Shown piece by piece: positions 1 to 8,317 of a DNA stretch of 64,000 nucleotides. The notes beneath the pieces are model-generated. The model was not told where the DNA came from. It saw nothing but the letters and a program-made list of their open reading frames with translations, and ran no database searches. Origin of the DNA: WRHT01 sp031550525 (GTDB lineage: Bacteria > Desulfobacterota > Desulfovibrionia > Desulfovibrionales > Desulfovibrionaceae). The stretch spans positions 1 through 64,000 of the forward strand of contig JAVBON010000013.1 in the NCBI GenBank assembly GCA_031550525.1. The letters are read 5' to 3'. Numbering within the stretch: position 1 is the first letter of the stretch; each line of letters opens with the position of its first letter. Position numbers and translations under genes: made by a program.

Positions 1-331
1 GTGTGAATCTACTACATGCACCCCGGCCAGTCAATAAGTTTTTTCACAAATTATTACCGGCTCAAAAAACATGCGCCGATTCACTCAGCGCGAATCCGCA
101 CTTTAGGCAAATTTATAATTATGTCAACTGGGAAAATTTAATTTTTTATATTTTTTTAAGGCTACAAACTAAAACTGTTGCGGCAGAAGCAAATATCCAT
201 CTAAATAATGCCGTGCAAATAATGCATTTTCACCTGGAGTGGGCTTCGCATACAGTAAACAGGGTATTATACCGTCCAGCTGAAACAAACCCGGCATAGG
301 CAAAAAACTAAAAGCCAGCCGCCCTGCTCTG
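1..331. other. Intergenic left edge, no gene seen
   Basis: The first 331 bases hold no reading frame I would defend. One frame runs from base 3 to 299 on the plus strand, but its translation has no recognisable domain and no ribosome binding site can be judged so close to the edge. Bases 110-170 are AT-rich and could include a promoter for something to the left. The only neighbour is the minus-strand membrane protein gene that ends at 332. Confidence 0.4.
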
Positions 332-2764
332 TTACAGCTTTCTGCCGCGCTCGGTAAATGGAGCAGGAGAAAGCCAGAAGAGCAGGCTCAACAGAGTTAC
401 TCCAAGCAAAGTCAACAAAACCACCATGGGGCGGCCCCATAGCTGGAGGCTGATCAGGGCAAGCGTGATACTTCCTGTAAAAAACAGTATCGCCCCGCAC
501 CACCAGGAAAAGGTCGAGCCTAGGCGCGTGGCTGTAAGCCAAGCCACTATGCCGAACACAACCCAAATGAGCGCGAAAATGAAACGCAGTTCGATAAAAT
601 CAAACACATTCCAGACGTTGGCTTGGCTGAAATACTGCACGACCCTGAACATCAGGCCGTGCAGCCACATAAAACCCCACAAACCGTACACCCAATAAAG
701 ACGCCCGGCTGAAAGATGCGGGGTTGGTATTCTGGCCTTGCGCAAACGCCGCTGCCAGTAGCCAAAGGCGACAATGCAGGCTACCTGCGCGAACTCCACC
801 GGGTTAAGCAAAGGCACGTACTTGCCGCCTGGGGCCTCGCCACCCAAGCTGCTTAAAGAGAGCATGAACCATACCGCCAAAACCGCGAACAACACCGCTG
901 GCACCAGCAAAACCATAATCTGCCTGTACGGGCGGTATATTTTCCTGTGCTTGACGGCGTAAGATAAAAACAAAATACACGCCAACGACGGCAACACCGC
1001 CAGTACGCTTAAAAACGCCGGCGAAACCCCGCTTTCCAGAGCGAAGGCGCGGCAGGAGCTGGTTAAAACCAGCAGAAGCTCCAAGGTTACAAGGCCTAAA
1101 AACTGGGCGTGACGCTGGTTGGAAATAAGCCCGCCCCAATTACGGTACAGAGCGGCCCATAGCGACGCGAAGTAAGCCACCCAGGCCAACAAACCCACGC
1201 CTGAAAGATAGTTATATGAGAGCCAATGGCTTGTGTCTGGCCATTCAAGGTAGGCCTGATACAAAAACGGCAAAAGCACGGCCGGAATGGATATGAACAA
1301 GGGTAAAAAAATGACCTCGCGCAAAGCGCGAAAGCGTATGACTTTGCCAATGGCATAAAAAGAACAGGCACAGGCCGAGCTAAGGGCGAAGAATACCAGG
1401 CCCGGCTCAGGCATACCGCTAAAGGCAAAGGCCGCCAGACCGCCAAACCACCAGGCAAAACCCCATATTAAAAGCGCAACTTCCTGCGCTGATGACCACA
1501 CGTGCACATCTGTTCTTACACCATTTCTCTTGCTTTCTCTGTTTTGTGAAAAAGCGCAGACCAAGGCGGACAGCCCTATGCAAAAAGCGCCTAGCGCCGC
1601 TTGCGCGCCAGAAGAAAAGAAATAACAGGGGATCAAAACGAAAAGAATAACCCCGCCAGCCGCCTTTTTAACGTACATATTCTTCAGGGCTGACCAAGCA
1701 AACAACAACGCCGCCTCAAGGCATAAGGCCAGCAATGTGAGCGTGCCTGGTATAAGCATATGCAGGCAAAGGTTACCCAAACAAAAGCAAATCAGACCAT
1801 AAATCCAGCCCAACACTCTGCCGTTTTCGCCAAACAACCTGTTGACGCACAGGCTGAGCAGGCCAAAAAGCAGCGCGGCAAACACTATTGCCTCAAGCAG
1901 CAAGGCGTCATTCCAAGCGACAAGGCGCAATTGAAAAAGCACCGCCCATAGGCTTATGCCCGCAGCCAGCGCAAAATCAGGAAAATTATTCAGACGAAAG
2001 CCCGTATTGCGCATGCGAAGCAAAAACGTGAGGGTGTAAATAATCGCAAAGGCCGCGAAAAAACCCTGAGTAGCGGCGTAAAGCCCCTGTTGGTATTGGC
2101 TGTGCACAAACACTGCCCCCACAACAAAAACCCAGGTAAAAACAAGCACATTAAGCAACCGCCAAAGCGTAATGGCGGCAATTAACGGCAAAAGTGCCGC
2201 AAGCCCAAGATAATATAAGAAAAGGATACGCGGGTCATTCTGCAAAATGCCAAGATATAAGGGGGTACACAGGCCGCATACATAACCCAGCAGGGCAAAA
2301 AACTGCAAATTTCGCTTAAGGGCCACATACAGCGCGGGCAAAACGCCCAAGGCAGGTAAAATCCAGGTAAAGCCTGGTTGAGGCAGCTTTAGATAAGCCC
2401 CCTGCGCCAAACTTGTAAAAACCATAATAATGCCGACACCCTGCAAAACGGCTGAAACTTTAGGGCGGTTAAGGGTAAGCAGCCCGGCGAGTATTAACAC
2501 CGCGCAAGAACAGCCCAAAGCCAGACCAAACCATACCCATGCGTCAAACAAGCGCTGGCTGTGCAAAAAAGCGGCCTGTACAGCAACCCAAATGGCGGAA
2601 AAAACATAAAACGCGCGCTGAACCACACTTGCGCTGTAGGCTGAAAGAACCCTGCATCCAAAATAAACTTTGCCCGCATCTGCGCAGGGCGCAACCCAGC
2701 GGCGTTTTGCCGAGGCCTTGGCGGGCAAACTTGCATGCGGTTTTGGCCGGATATTCTCTGGCAT
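332..2764 (-). CDS. DUF2339-type polytopic membrane protein
   Basis: An 810-residue protein made almost wholly of hydrophobic segments (roughly 20 or more predicted membrane helices) after a basic N-terminus of about 25 residues. The density of helices, the length, and short polar loops with aromatic-rich patches resemble the DUF2339 family of large predicted membrane proteins, whose function is not established. The start is an ATG at 2764. It is separated by about 135 bp from the CofD-like gene upstream on the same strand. No catalytic motif is visible. The family call rests on overall character rather than a signature motif. Confidence 0.6.
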   Translation of the reverse strand: MPENIRPKPHASLPAKASAKRRWVAPCADAGKVYFGCRVLSAYSASVVQRAFYVFSAIWVAVQAAFLHSQRLFDAWVWFGLALGCSCAVLILAGLLTLNRPKVSAVLQGVGIIMVFTSLAQGAYLKLPQPGFTWILPALGVLPALYVALKRNLQFFALLGYVCGLCTPLYLGILQNDPRILFLYYLGLAALLPLIAAITLWRLLNVLVFTWVFVVGAVFVHSQYQQGLYAATQGFFAAFAIIYTLTFLLRMRNTGFRLNNFPDFALAAGISLWAVLFQLRLVAWNDALLLEAIVFAALLFGLLSLCVNRLFGENGRVLGWIYGLICFCLGNLCLHMLIPGTLTLLALCLEAALLFAWSALKNMYVKKAAGGVILFVLIPCYFFSSGAQAALGAFCIGLSALVCAFSQNRESKRNGVRTDVHVWSSAQEVALLIWGFAWWFGGLAAFAFSGMPEPGLVFFALSSACACSFYAIGKVIRFRALREVIFLPLFISIPAVLLPFLYQAYLEWPDTSHWLSYNYLSGVGLLAWVAYFASLWAALYRNWGGLISNQRHAQFLGLVTLELLLVLTSSCRAFALESGVSPAFLSVLAVLPSLACILFLSYAVKHRKIYRPYRQIMVLLVPAVLFAVLAVWFMLSLSSLGGEAPGGKYVPLLNPVEFAQVACIVAFGYWQRRLRKARIPTPHLSAGRLYWVYGLWGFMWLHGLMFRVVQYFSQANVWNVFDFIELRFIFALIWVVFGIVAWLTATRLGSTFSWWCGAILFFTGSITLALISLQLWGRPMVVLLTLLGVTLLSLLFWLSPAPFTERGRKL

Positions 2765-2901
2765 TGCGGGTTGACCTTAAAAATTAAATATAAACGCGGA
2801 TGCAGCCCGCGCGTAAAACAAACAGACCGCCATAACATACCGGCGAACAGACACACCGCATAAGTTGCATATACCGGCGTAAATGTCCATAAATAGATGG
2901 G

Positions 2902-4158
2902 TTACAGAGCAAGGACAAGCGAATAAAGCAAGCGCCCCAATTTGTCCGGCTCCGCAAGGCGGATGGAAACATGTGGAGCAGCGGAAGATACAAAGGAATA
3001 ATCAAGCAGATGTATGCCGTGCCGCTCGCACCAGGCCCGTGGAACTCCACCTGGGTAATTGCCGCCAGCTTCATCAACCAGCAGGCAATCGAGCACGTCA
3101 CGCGCGTTTTTGCCTGGGGCGTCGGCAAGCATGCCGCCTACCAGCTCTTGCAGCCTGTCCTCCAGAGTCATGCCCTCTGTTTCAGGATCCGGGCCTGGGT
3201 TAGGCACATATATTTTAAACGCCTTACTGGCCGCCACGGCCCGCCCCACCCCTTGCAGGCGCACATTGGCCAGCACACTTGAATAGAAACTCCCCACAGG
3301 GTAGCAAATTACAGCACAATCTCCAATAAGGCGCGGAATATCCGGCGCGCAGGGCACTTCAACCGGCACGTCCCAGCGGCCGCCAGAATAGTAATACATG
3401 CCGTTAATGCGCCCTACCCCAACACCCTCCGGCATTATGGCCTTGCCCGTAAAGCTGTGCTGTCCGGCCAAAATAACCCCGGATTGCAGCTTGGCCGCCA
3501 GATGAACTGAATCCTCACACACAGGGGTAACTTTTCCCCTGCATTTAAGCAGGCGCGAGAAATATTCCGCCACGTCTTTAAGGCTGCGGCCATTGCGCAA
3601 ATAGTAAGCGCCTAAAGCCAAATTGCCAAGGCAGGCTCCGCGCAGGTCAAAGCCCGGAGGCATAAACAACGCGAAATCAGCCAGCAGAGCCTTAAGCCGC
3701 GCGGCAAAAGAGGGGGAAAAATCAGAAAACCATTCGTGCTCACCAGATGCAAGCAACGCAAGCTCGCCTTCCAGCTCGCCAGCGCCTGCCTGCGCGGCAA
3801 AACGGCGCTCCAGAAAGGCGCAGGCCGCGCTTACCCCGGAAAAAGATTGATCAGCCAAAGTAACCAGGCGCTGGCGCAAATCGCCCACAGCGGGCATGCT
3901 GAGCGCCCTGCGCAACTCGGCGGAACTGCCGCCGGAATCGAAGGTGGTAATAATATGCACTGTTGGGCAGCCATAATAGGCAAGCCGCCTGCTTACATCT
4001 TTAAGCGCGCTTCCTCCGCTGAAAAAGAGCACCCCGCCGCCCTCGGCCGGCTTGGACCATGCGCAGGCGGAAGGAGCCGCCTGCAAAACATGCGGCACAG
4101 GCAGGCCCAGCGGCGCAAGGGCAAGAGCCGCATCAGCATTTGGAATCGCGGTTTTCAT
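2902..4158 (-). CDS. CofD/YvcK-like protein
   Basis: A 418-residue protein of the CofD/YvcK fold, the group that includes 2-phospho-L-lactate transferase and the YvcK/GlmR gluconeogenesis factor. The glycine-rich N-terminal loop (FFSGGSAL, near residue 45) and the following TTFDSGGSSAELR segment match the nucleotide-binding strands of the family. A longer frame opens at 4206, but the ATG at 4158 (MKTAIP) fits the family better. It overlaps the end of the upstream hydrolase gene by 26 bp, so the two are probably translationally coupled. F420 synthesis is not implied: nothing else from that pathway is nearby. The substrate is unknown. Confidence 0.75.
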   Translation of the reverse strand: MKTAIPNADAALALAPLGLPVPHVLQAAPSACAWSKPAEGGGVLFFSGGSALKDVSRRLAYYGCPTVHIITTFDSGGSSAELRRALSMPAVGDLRQRLVTLADQSFSGVSAACAFLERRFAAQAGAGELEGELALLASGEHEWFSDFSPSFAARLKALLADFALFMPPGFDLRGACLGNLALGAYYLRNGRSLKDVAEYFSRLLKCRGKVTPVCEDSVHLAAKLQSGVILAGQHSFTGKAIMPEGVGVGRINGMYYYSGGRWDVPVEVPCAPDIPRLIGDCAVICYPVGSFYSSVLANVRLQGVGRAVAASKAFKIYVPNPGPDPETEGMTLEDRLQELVGGMLADAPGKNARDVLDCLLVDEAGGNYPGGVPRAWCERHGIHLLDYSFVSSAAPHVSIRLAEPDKLGRLLYSLVLAL

Positions 4159-4972
4159 TTTCCAACCATAGCGCGGGCTGCGGCAAACCGCAAACCGCGC
4201 ACACAAAGGTTCTTATCCGGTTAATCACAAAGGAGCCGGTTTCTTCATGCGTGGTCAAAATATGATGTATTGTTACATTTTCGAGTATTTTTGTCATTTC
4301 CAGACGGCAATTTTCCGAAGCAACACCGCGCATTACCGCCAGGGCGTTATCAGATGTAACAACCTCGTCGCGCACATCGTGCATAATGAGTATGGGGGCG
4401 GAAATTCGGCCCAGGTTTTGCCTGGTGCGGTTAAAGCCGCGAAACATGTTGAAAATTTGCGTGATATGAAAAACCTTATCATAGCCGCGCCAAGGAGAAA
4501 TAGCGTTGGATTCCGCAGACCAAGGCTTGAATGTGGATGTGCCGACAAGAGCGCGCACCGGGTCGCAAAACAGCCTTAACCAGCCCCATAGCTGCCGCAA
4601 CGAGGAGCTTGGCGGAAAAACCGGCGTATCAATGGCCACTATGGCGGCAGGTTTGCGGCACTCGCCCAGATGCAGGGCAAAAGTGCCGCCAAGGGAAAGG
4701 CCTATTACAATTACCCTGCCGCGCTCGGCCAGGGCTTTATCGTACTCCGCCTCTATAAAGCGGCTCCAGGTATCAAAATTATTGCGTTTGAACTCCGCCA
4801 AAGTGGAATCATGCCCAGGCAATGTTGGCAAACGCACATCCAGACCCAAATCGCGCAAGGGGCGAACCAGAGGCTCCATTTCCAGCGGCGACCCAAGATA
4901 CCCGTGCAAAAGCAGGCAGGCCGCAGAATTGTCAGTATTCGGCATATGTATTTTTTCCAATAAGCGTACCAT
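4133..4972 (-). CDS. alpha/beta hydrolase (carboxylesterase-like)
   Basis: A protein of about 279 residues with the alpha/beta-hydrolase layout. There is an oxyanion-hole segment LLLHGYLGSP near the N-terminus, a nucleophile elbow GLSLGG near residue 92, a late acidic segment (MHDVRDEVV) and a C-terminal HH pair for the catalytic histidine. The LLLHGY...GLSLGG spacing resembles small bacterial carboxylesterases of the Est30 group. An ATG at 4945 with a weak GGA upstream is an alternative start. The gene overlaps the CofD-like gene at its 3' end. The natural substrate cannot be read from the sequence. Confidence 0.75.
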   Translation of the reverse strand: MVRLLEKIHMPNTDNSAACLLLHGYLGSPLEMEPLVRPLRDLGLDVRLPTLPGHDSTLAEFKRNNFDTWSRFIEAEYDKALAERGRVIVIGLSLGGTFALHLGECRKPAAIVAIDTPVFPPSSSLRQLWGWLRLFCDPVRALVGTSTFKPWSAESNAISPWRGYDKVFHITQIFNMFRGFNRTRQNLGRISAPILIMHDVRDEVVTSDNALAVMRGVASENCRLEMTKILENVTIHHILTTHEETGSFVINRIRTFVCAVCGLPQPALWLENENRDSKC

Positions 4973-5061
4973 CAAATTATGTACTTACTACTCCGCCTCA
5001 AGCCGTTAGGCAAGGGAGAAGCGCAGCTCGCGCTGTAGCGCGCATATGGCGCACGGGGATT

Positions 5062-5184
5062 CATAATCATGACCACCCGTGAGTGATATGCCCATCAGGC
5101 AGACAAAGTAAAAAAGCCCCGCTATGGCCTGCTCCCTGCCAAGCAGACAGGGGGACAGGCCATAGCCGGGTGGTTATGATTATG
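5062..5184. repeat. Nested inverted repeats with terminator-like inner hairpin
   Basis: Outer arms of 17 bases (5062-5078 and 5168-5184) pair with one mismatch. Inside them lies a hairpin whose GCTATGGCCTG arm (5121-5131) pairs with CAGGCCATAGC (5156-5166), continued by TCCCTG/CAGGGGG. Read on the minus strand the inner hairpin is followed by a T run, so it can act as a second terminator behind the acyl-CoA synthetase gene. The outer arms are not needed for that. Confidence 0.6.
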
Positions 5185-5218
5185 CCTGGTATTGACAGAC
5201 CGGCGGGCTGAAACTGTA

Positions 5219-5253
5219 AAAAAAAATCGGCGGTCCAGTAAGGGCCGCCGATA
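5219..5253 (-). terminator. Rho-independent terminator after acyl-CoA synthetase gene
   Basis: Just past the stop codon at 5264, TCGGCGGTCC pairs with GGGCCGCCGA around a four-base loop. On the minus strand the stem is followed by an uninterrupted run of T. Confidence 0.8.
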
Positions 5254-5263
5254 TAAAAAAACG

Positions 5264-6913
5264 TTAGCTCCGCAAATCTTTTGCTCTTATATCGCCGCGT
5301 TTTATTTTGCCGCTTATGGTTTTGGGCAATTCGGCCACATATTCTATTTTACGCGGGTACTTGTAAGGCGCGGTGTACTTTTTTACATGCTCTTGCAGGG
5401 CGGCGGTAAGATCATCCGAAGCGGCGTAGCCGGGGGCCAGCACCACCGTGGCTTTTACAATTTGGCCGCGCACCGGATCCGGTATGCCAGTAACGGCCGC
5501 TTCAATTACCGCATCGTGCGCCACCAAAGCGCTTTCAACCTCAAAGGGTCCTATACGGTAACCGGAGCTTTTGATCAGGTCGTCCACCCGGCCCAAGAAC
5601 CAATAGTAACCATCTTCGTCCATCCAGGCCTTGTCGCCGGTATGGTACCAGCCATCGTACCACACTTTGGCCGTGCGCTCGGGCTCGTCCAGATAGCCGT
5701 CAAACAGGCCATAGGGCAGTTTTCCATCCACTTTTATGCAGATTTCGCCTTCTTCACCGGCAGGCACGGGCTGTCCATCTTCATCCAACAGCTCAACCTC
5801 CCACCCTGGGGCAGGCCTGCCTATGGAACCGGGCTTGGCTTCCATTTGCGGCAGGGTTACCACAATAAGAGTAGTTTCGGTTTGCCCGTAGCCCTCATGA
5901 ATTTCCAGACCCGTAAGGTGCTTCCAGTCATGGAAGACGCTCTCGTTGAGCAGTTCTCCGGCCGTGGTGCAATATTTGAGTTTTGAAAGGTCGTATTGCG
6001 CCAAATCTTCACGCACCACAAAGCGATAAATGGTAGGCGGAGCGCAAAAACTGGTTACGCCGCCATTGCTCATAACACGCAGCAGGGCTTTGGGGTCAAA
6101 CTTGCCACGATAGTCGTACACAAATACGGCGGAGCCAGCCATCCACTGCCCGTAGCTTTTGCCCCATATGGCCTTGCCCCAGCCGGTGTCGGCCACGGTA
6201 AGGTGAAGGTCTCCGGGCTCCAGATCATGCCAGTAAACACCTGTGAGCATATGGCCCATAGGGTAATAATGGTTGTGCTGCACCATTTTGGGCATGCCGG
6301 TAGTGCCGGAGGAGAAGAAAATAAGCAAAGGATCGTTGCCGCAGGCCAGTTCTGCCGGGCTGGCAGGTTTTGGAAATACGGATGATGCGGCGGAGACCAG
6401 CGCGCTATAATCCAGCCAGCCTTTGGGGAGAGAGTCGCCGCCAACCTGCGCCGTAAGGCGCAGTGTGGGGCAGTTTGGCCGGGCCTCGTCCACTCTGGCG
6501 CTGATGCTGAAATCTACAATTACGGCCTTGGCTTTGGCCTTGTTCAGGCGGTATTCGATATCGTGCGGGGTAAGCTGCGCCGGGGCCGGAATAGCCACGG
6601 CACCCAGCTTGTGCAGGCCCAGCATGGCTTCCCACCACTCCAGACGGCGGTAAAGCACCAGCATAACCCTGTCGCCCTTGCCTATGCCCTGCGCCTTAAA
6701 GGCGTTGGCCAGACGGGAGGAAGCCTCGCTAAGTTGCTTAAAGGTAATATCACGAGTGTTTTCGTCGTCATCAACGTGGCGTATGCACAGGGCATCGGGT
6801 GTTTCTTGCGCTATACGGTCCAAAAGATCAAAGGCCACGTTGTAGTCTTTGGGCGGGTCCAGCCTGAAGCGGCGGAACATATCCTCATAGTTGTCATACT
6901 GCAATTTTTTCAT
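5264..6913 (-). CDS. Medium-chain acyl-CoA synthetase (AMP-forming)
   Basis: A 549-residue ANL-superfamily enzyme that activates a carboxylic acid to its acyl-CoA through an acyl-adenylate. Visible motifs are the P-loop-like FFSSGTTGMPK (near 200), the adenine-binding GYGQTE (near 325), the YHTGD core motif, the hinge GRVDDLIKSSGYRIGPFEVE, and the C-terminal catalytic lysine in PKTISGKIKR. The overall pattern (WWEAMLGLHKLGAVAIP) matches the ACSM/medium-chain group rather than acetyl-CoA synthetase. A clear AGGA site precedes the ATG. It follows the XRE-cupin gene by 20 bp, so the two are probably one operon. The acid used (fatty, branched or aromatic) is not determined. Confidence 0.88.
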   Translation of the reverse strand: MKKLQYDNYEDMFRRFRLDPPKDYNVAFDLLDRIAQETPDALCIRHVDDDENTRDITFKQLSEASSRLANAFKAQGIGKGDRVMLVLYRRLEWWEAMLGLHKLGAVAIPAPAQLTPHDIEYRLNKAKAKAVIVDFSISARVDEARPNCPTLRLTAQVGGDSLPKGWLDYSALVSAASSVFPKPASPAELACGNDPLLIFFSSGTTGMPKMVQHNHYYPMGHMLTGVYWHDLEPGDLHLTVADTGWGKAIWGKSYGQWMAGSAVFVYDYRGKFDPKALLRVMSNGGVTSFCAPPTIYRFVVREDLAQYDLSKLKYCTTAGELLNESVFHDWKHLTGLEIHEGYGQTETTLIVVTLPQMEAKPGSIGRPAPGWEVELLDEDGQPVPAGEEGEICIKVDGKLPYGLFDGYLDEPERTAKVWYDGWYHTGDKAWMDEDGYYWFLGRVDDLIKSSGYRIGPFEVESALVAHDAVIEAAVTGIPDPVRGQIVKATVVLAPGYAASDDLTAALQEHVKKYTAPYKYPRKIEYVAELPKTISGKIKRGDIRAKDLRS

Positions 6914-6933
6914 GAGTTTTCCTGAATATCCGG

Positions 6934-7497
6934 CTAGTTTAGCACATCGACAAAAAGCGCGTCTTTATCGTCCAACCCGCGCAAGGCATGCGGAATGCGC
7001 GAGCTAAAATATATGCTGTCGCCCGCTTCAAGTATTTCCACCTTGTTATCCAGGTGCAATTCCAGCCTTCCCTCCAACATATAAATAAACTCTTGGCCTT
7101 TATGCGAGGTAAAGGATATTTCATCGGGCTTTTTAGGCGGCACGCGCACCAAAAATGGCTCCATGCGGCGGCCGCTGAAATTTGAGGCAAGGTTCCAATA
7201 ATCGTAATCTTTGCGGCGTTGCACGGAAAGCCCGTGCCCGCTGCGCACCACGGTGTAGGAGCTGAGACGGGCTTCGGAACCAGAAAGTATGGAGGTAAGA
7301 TCTACCCCGCATACCCTGGCAACTTCCATAAGGTAACTTACGGGAATCTCCATGGCGGCGCTTTCGTAACCGGCCACCACATCAATGCCGACGCGGAGTT
7401 TCGCGGCCAGCTCGCTCTGGCTTAAGCCAACGGCTTCACGCAGCCCTACCAGACGTGGGGCAATCTCCTTATACGGAGGAAGGTCTTGTACATCCAT
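6934..7497 (-). CDS. XRE-family transcriptional regulator with cupin domain
   Basis: A 187-residue two-domain regulator. Residues about 12-70 form an HTH_3/XRE DNA-binding domain (GLSQSELAAKLRVGIDVVAGYES). Residues about 110-185 form a cupin_2 small-molecule-binding barrel (HKGQEFIYMLEGRLELHLDN, then EAGDSIYFSSRIPHALRG). Regulators of this design often sit next to, and respond to products of, acyl-CoA synthetase or amine-metabolism genes. Here it is the first gene of a probable two-gene operon with the acyl-CoA synthetase, so autoregulation by an acid or acyl-CoA is a reasonable inference. AGGAG precedes the ATG. Confidence 0.88.
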   Translation of the reverse strand: MDVQDLPPYKEIAPRLVGLREAVGLSQSELAAKLRVGIDVVAGYESAAMEIPVSYLMEVARVCGVDLTSILSGSEARLSSYTVVRSGHGLSVQRRKDYDYWNLASNFSGRRMEPFLVRVPPKKPDEISFTSHKGQEFIYMLEGRLELHLDNKVEILEAGDSIYFSSRIPHALRGLDDKDALFVDVLN

Positions 7498-7703
7498 GTT
7501 GCGTTACTCCTGAGTAAAAATATTACAGCCGCTCAGCCTGCGTGGGCCGTATTCCGCCGTTTGCCGCCATATGGTTACAAAAACGGCAAAAAAAGCGCCC
7601 GTGAACTGATACAACAACTCGCGCTTTATGATGTTGTTTTGAAAATGTAAAGTCAGAAAAAACTAAAAAACGCAGTTTTATGAAAAAAGGCAGATAGTAC
7701 CAG

Positions 7704-7848
7704 GTGGTGTCGACATTCGGTTGATTTTGTTCTCTGGCAAGGAAGCAAGGCTTTGAATCGAAAGAATATACTTTTACGGTATTCGGCTGAGTGGTAAAGC
7801 CTTGCTGACGCGGACAGAGGGCAAAAGCGCCCGAATGCCTACACAACC
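7704..7848 (+). repeat. Palindromic repeat element, copy A (short form)
   Basis: About 145 bp. Outer arms around TGTCGACATTCGG and CCGAATGCCTACA pair. The two family cores follow: TTTTGTTCTCTGGCAAGGAA on the left and TGACGCGGACAGAGGGCAAAA-like on the right. The inner stem GCAAGGCTTT pairs with AAAGCCTTGC, and the apex carries TATACTTTTACGGTATTCG. Closest to copy E at 59991. Confidence 0.75.
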
Positions 7849-8146
7849 CAAGCCGGAGTTGCAAGATATTGGCTAATTAGGCGCGCCCTGCGCCCCACAG
7901 CTTCTGGGCGTATTCATTACATTACGCCGTGCAATCCCGCCTTATTGCGAAATTGGGCGGCCTAACCCGCAAGGAGAAGCGCGGCTTCCGCTAAGTCTGC
8001 CTCTTGGCCTGGCAACTTGATGTGGAGTGGGGGACTGCCCCAACTCTAAGTATGAGGCGGCTTCAAGACCGGTTTGGATAAAAAAGCGCTACAACAACCG
8101 TGAGGCGGCTGAAGCAGTTATTCAGACAAATAATATGAATATTTAT

Positions 8147-8300
8147 TAGGTGCTGTCTCTAAAAAGCGTCTTTTGCCCCCCCGGACTGCGTCAAGCGCCA
8201 ATTTTTGTACAGGGCTGTACCATTAGAGTACTATCCCTGTCCTAAAATCAGCGCTTTCCTTGCCAGTGAACAAAATCCGTCTTTTTAGAGACAGCACCTA
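8147..8300 (-). repeat. Palindromic repeat element, copy F (short form, inverted)
   Basis: About 154 bp, ending 17 bp past the dnaA stop codon. The 21-base arms TAGGTGCTGTCTCTAAAAAG... and its complement are the exact ends. Read on the minus strand it has the family cores (TTTTGTTCACTGGCAAGGAA and TTGACGCAGTCCGGGGGGC) but quite different arms from copies A-E. Its right-hand end, as read on the minus strand, recurs as a half copy at 53098. Confidence 0.75.
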
Positions 8301-8317
8301 GCGGAAGTGGAAAATAC

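Larger units (their letters stand above)
7498..8317. other. 820-bp intergenic region with two palindromic repeat elements
   Basis: No convincing gene lies between the XRE-cupin gene and dnaA. The stretch carries two copies of the window's repeat family in opposite orientations (7704-7848 and 8147-8300). Between them, 7849-8146 shows no motif I recognise. The promoter of the XRE-acyl-CoA synthetase operon should lie in 7498-7700. Confidence 0.6.

Noticed and set aside
3..299. 98-codon plus-strand frame at the left edge
   Set aside because: No recognisable domain, low-quality composition and no visible translation signal. AT-rich intergenic sequence is the simpler reading.
4985..5060. Stretch CAAGGGAGAAGCGCAGCTCGCGCT similar to 7970-7996
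   Set aside because: The similarity covers only about 25 bases with mismatches and the flanks differ. It may be chance in GC-rich spacer sequence.
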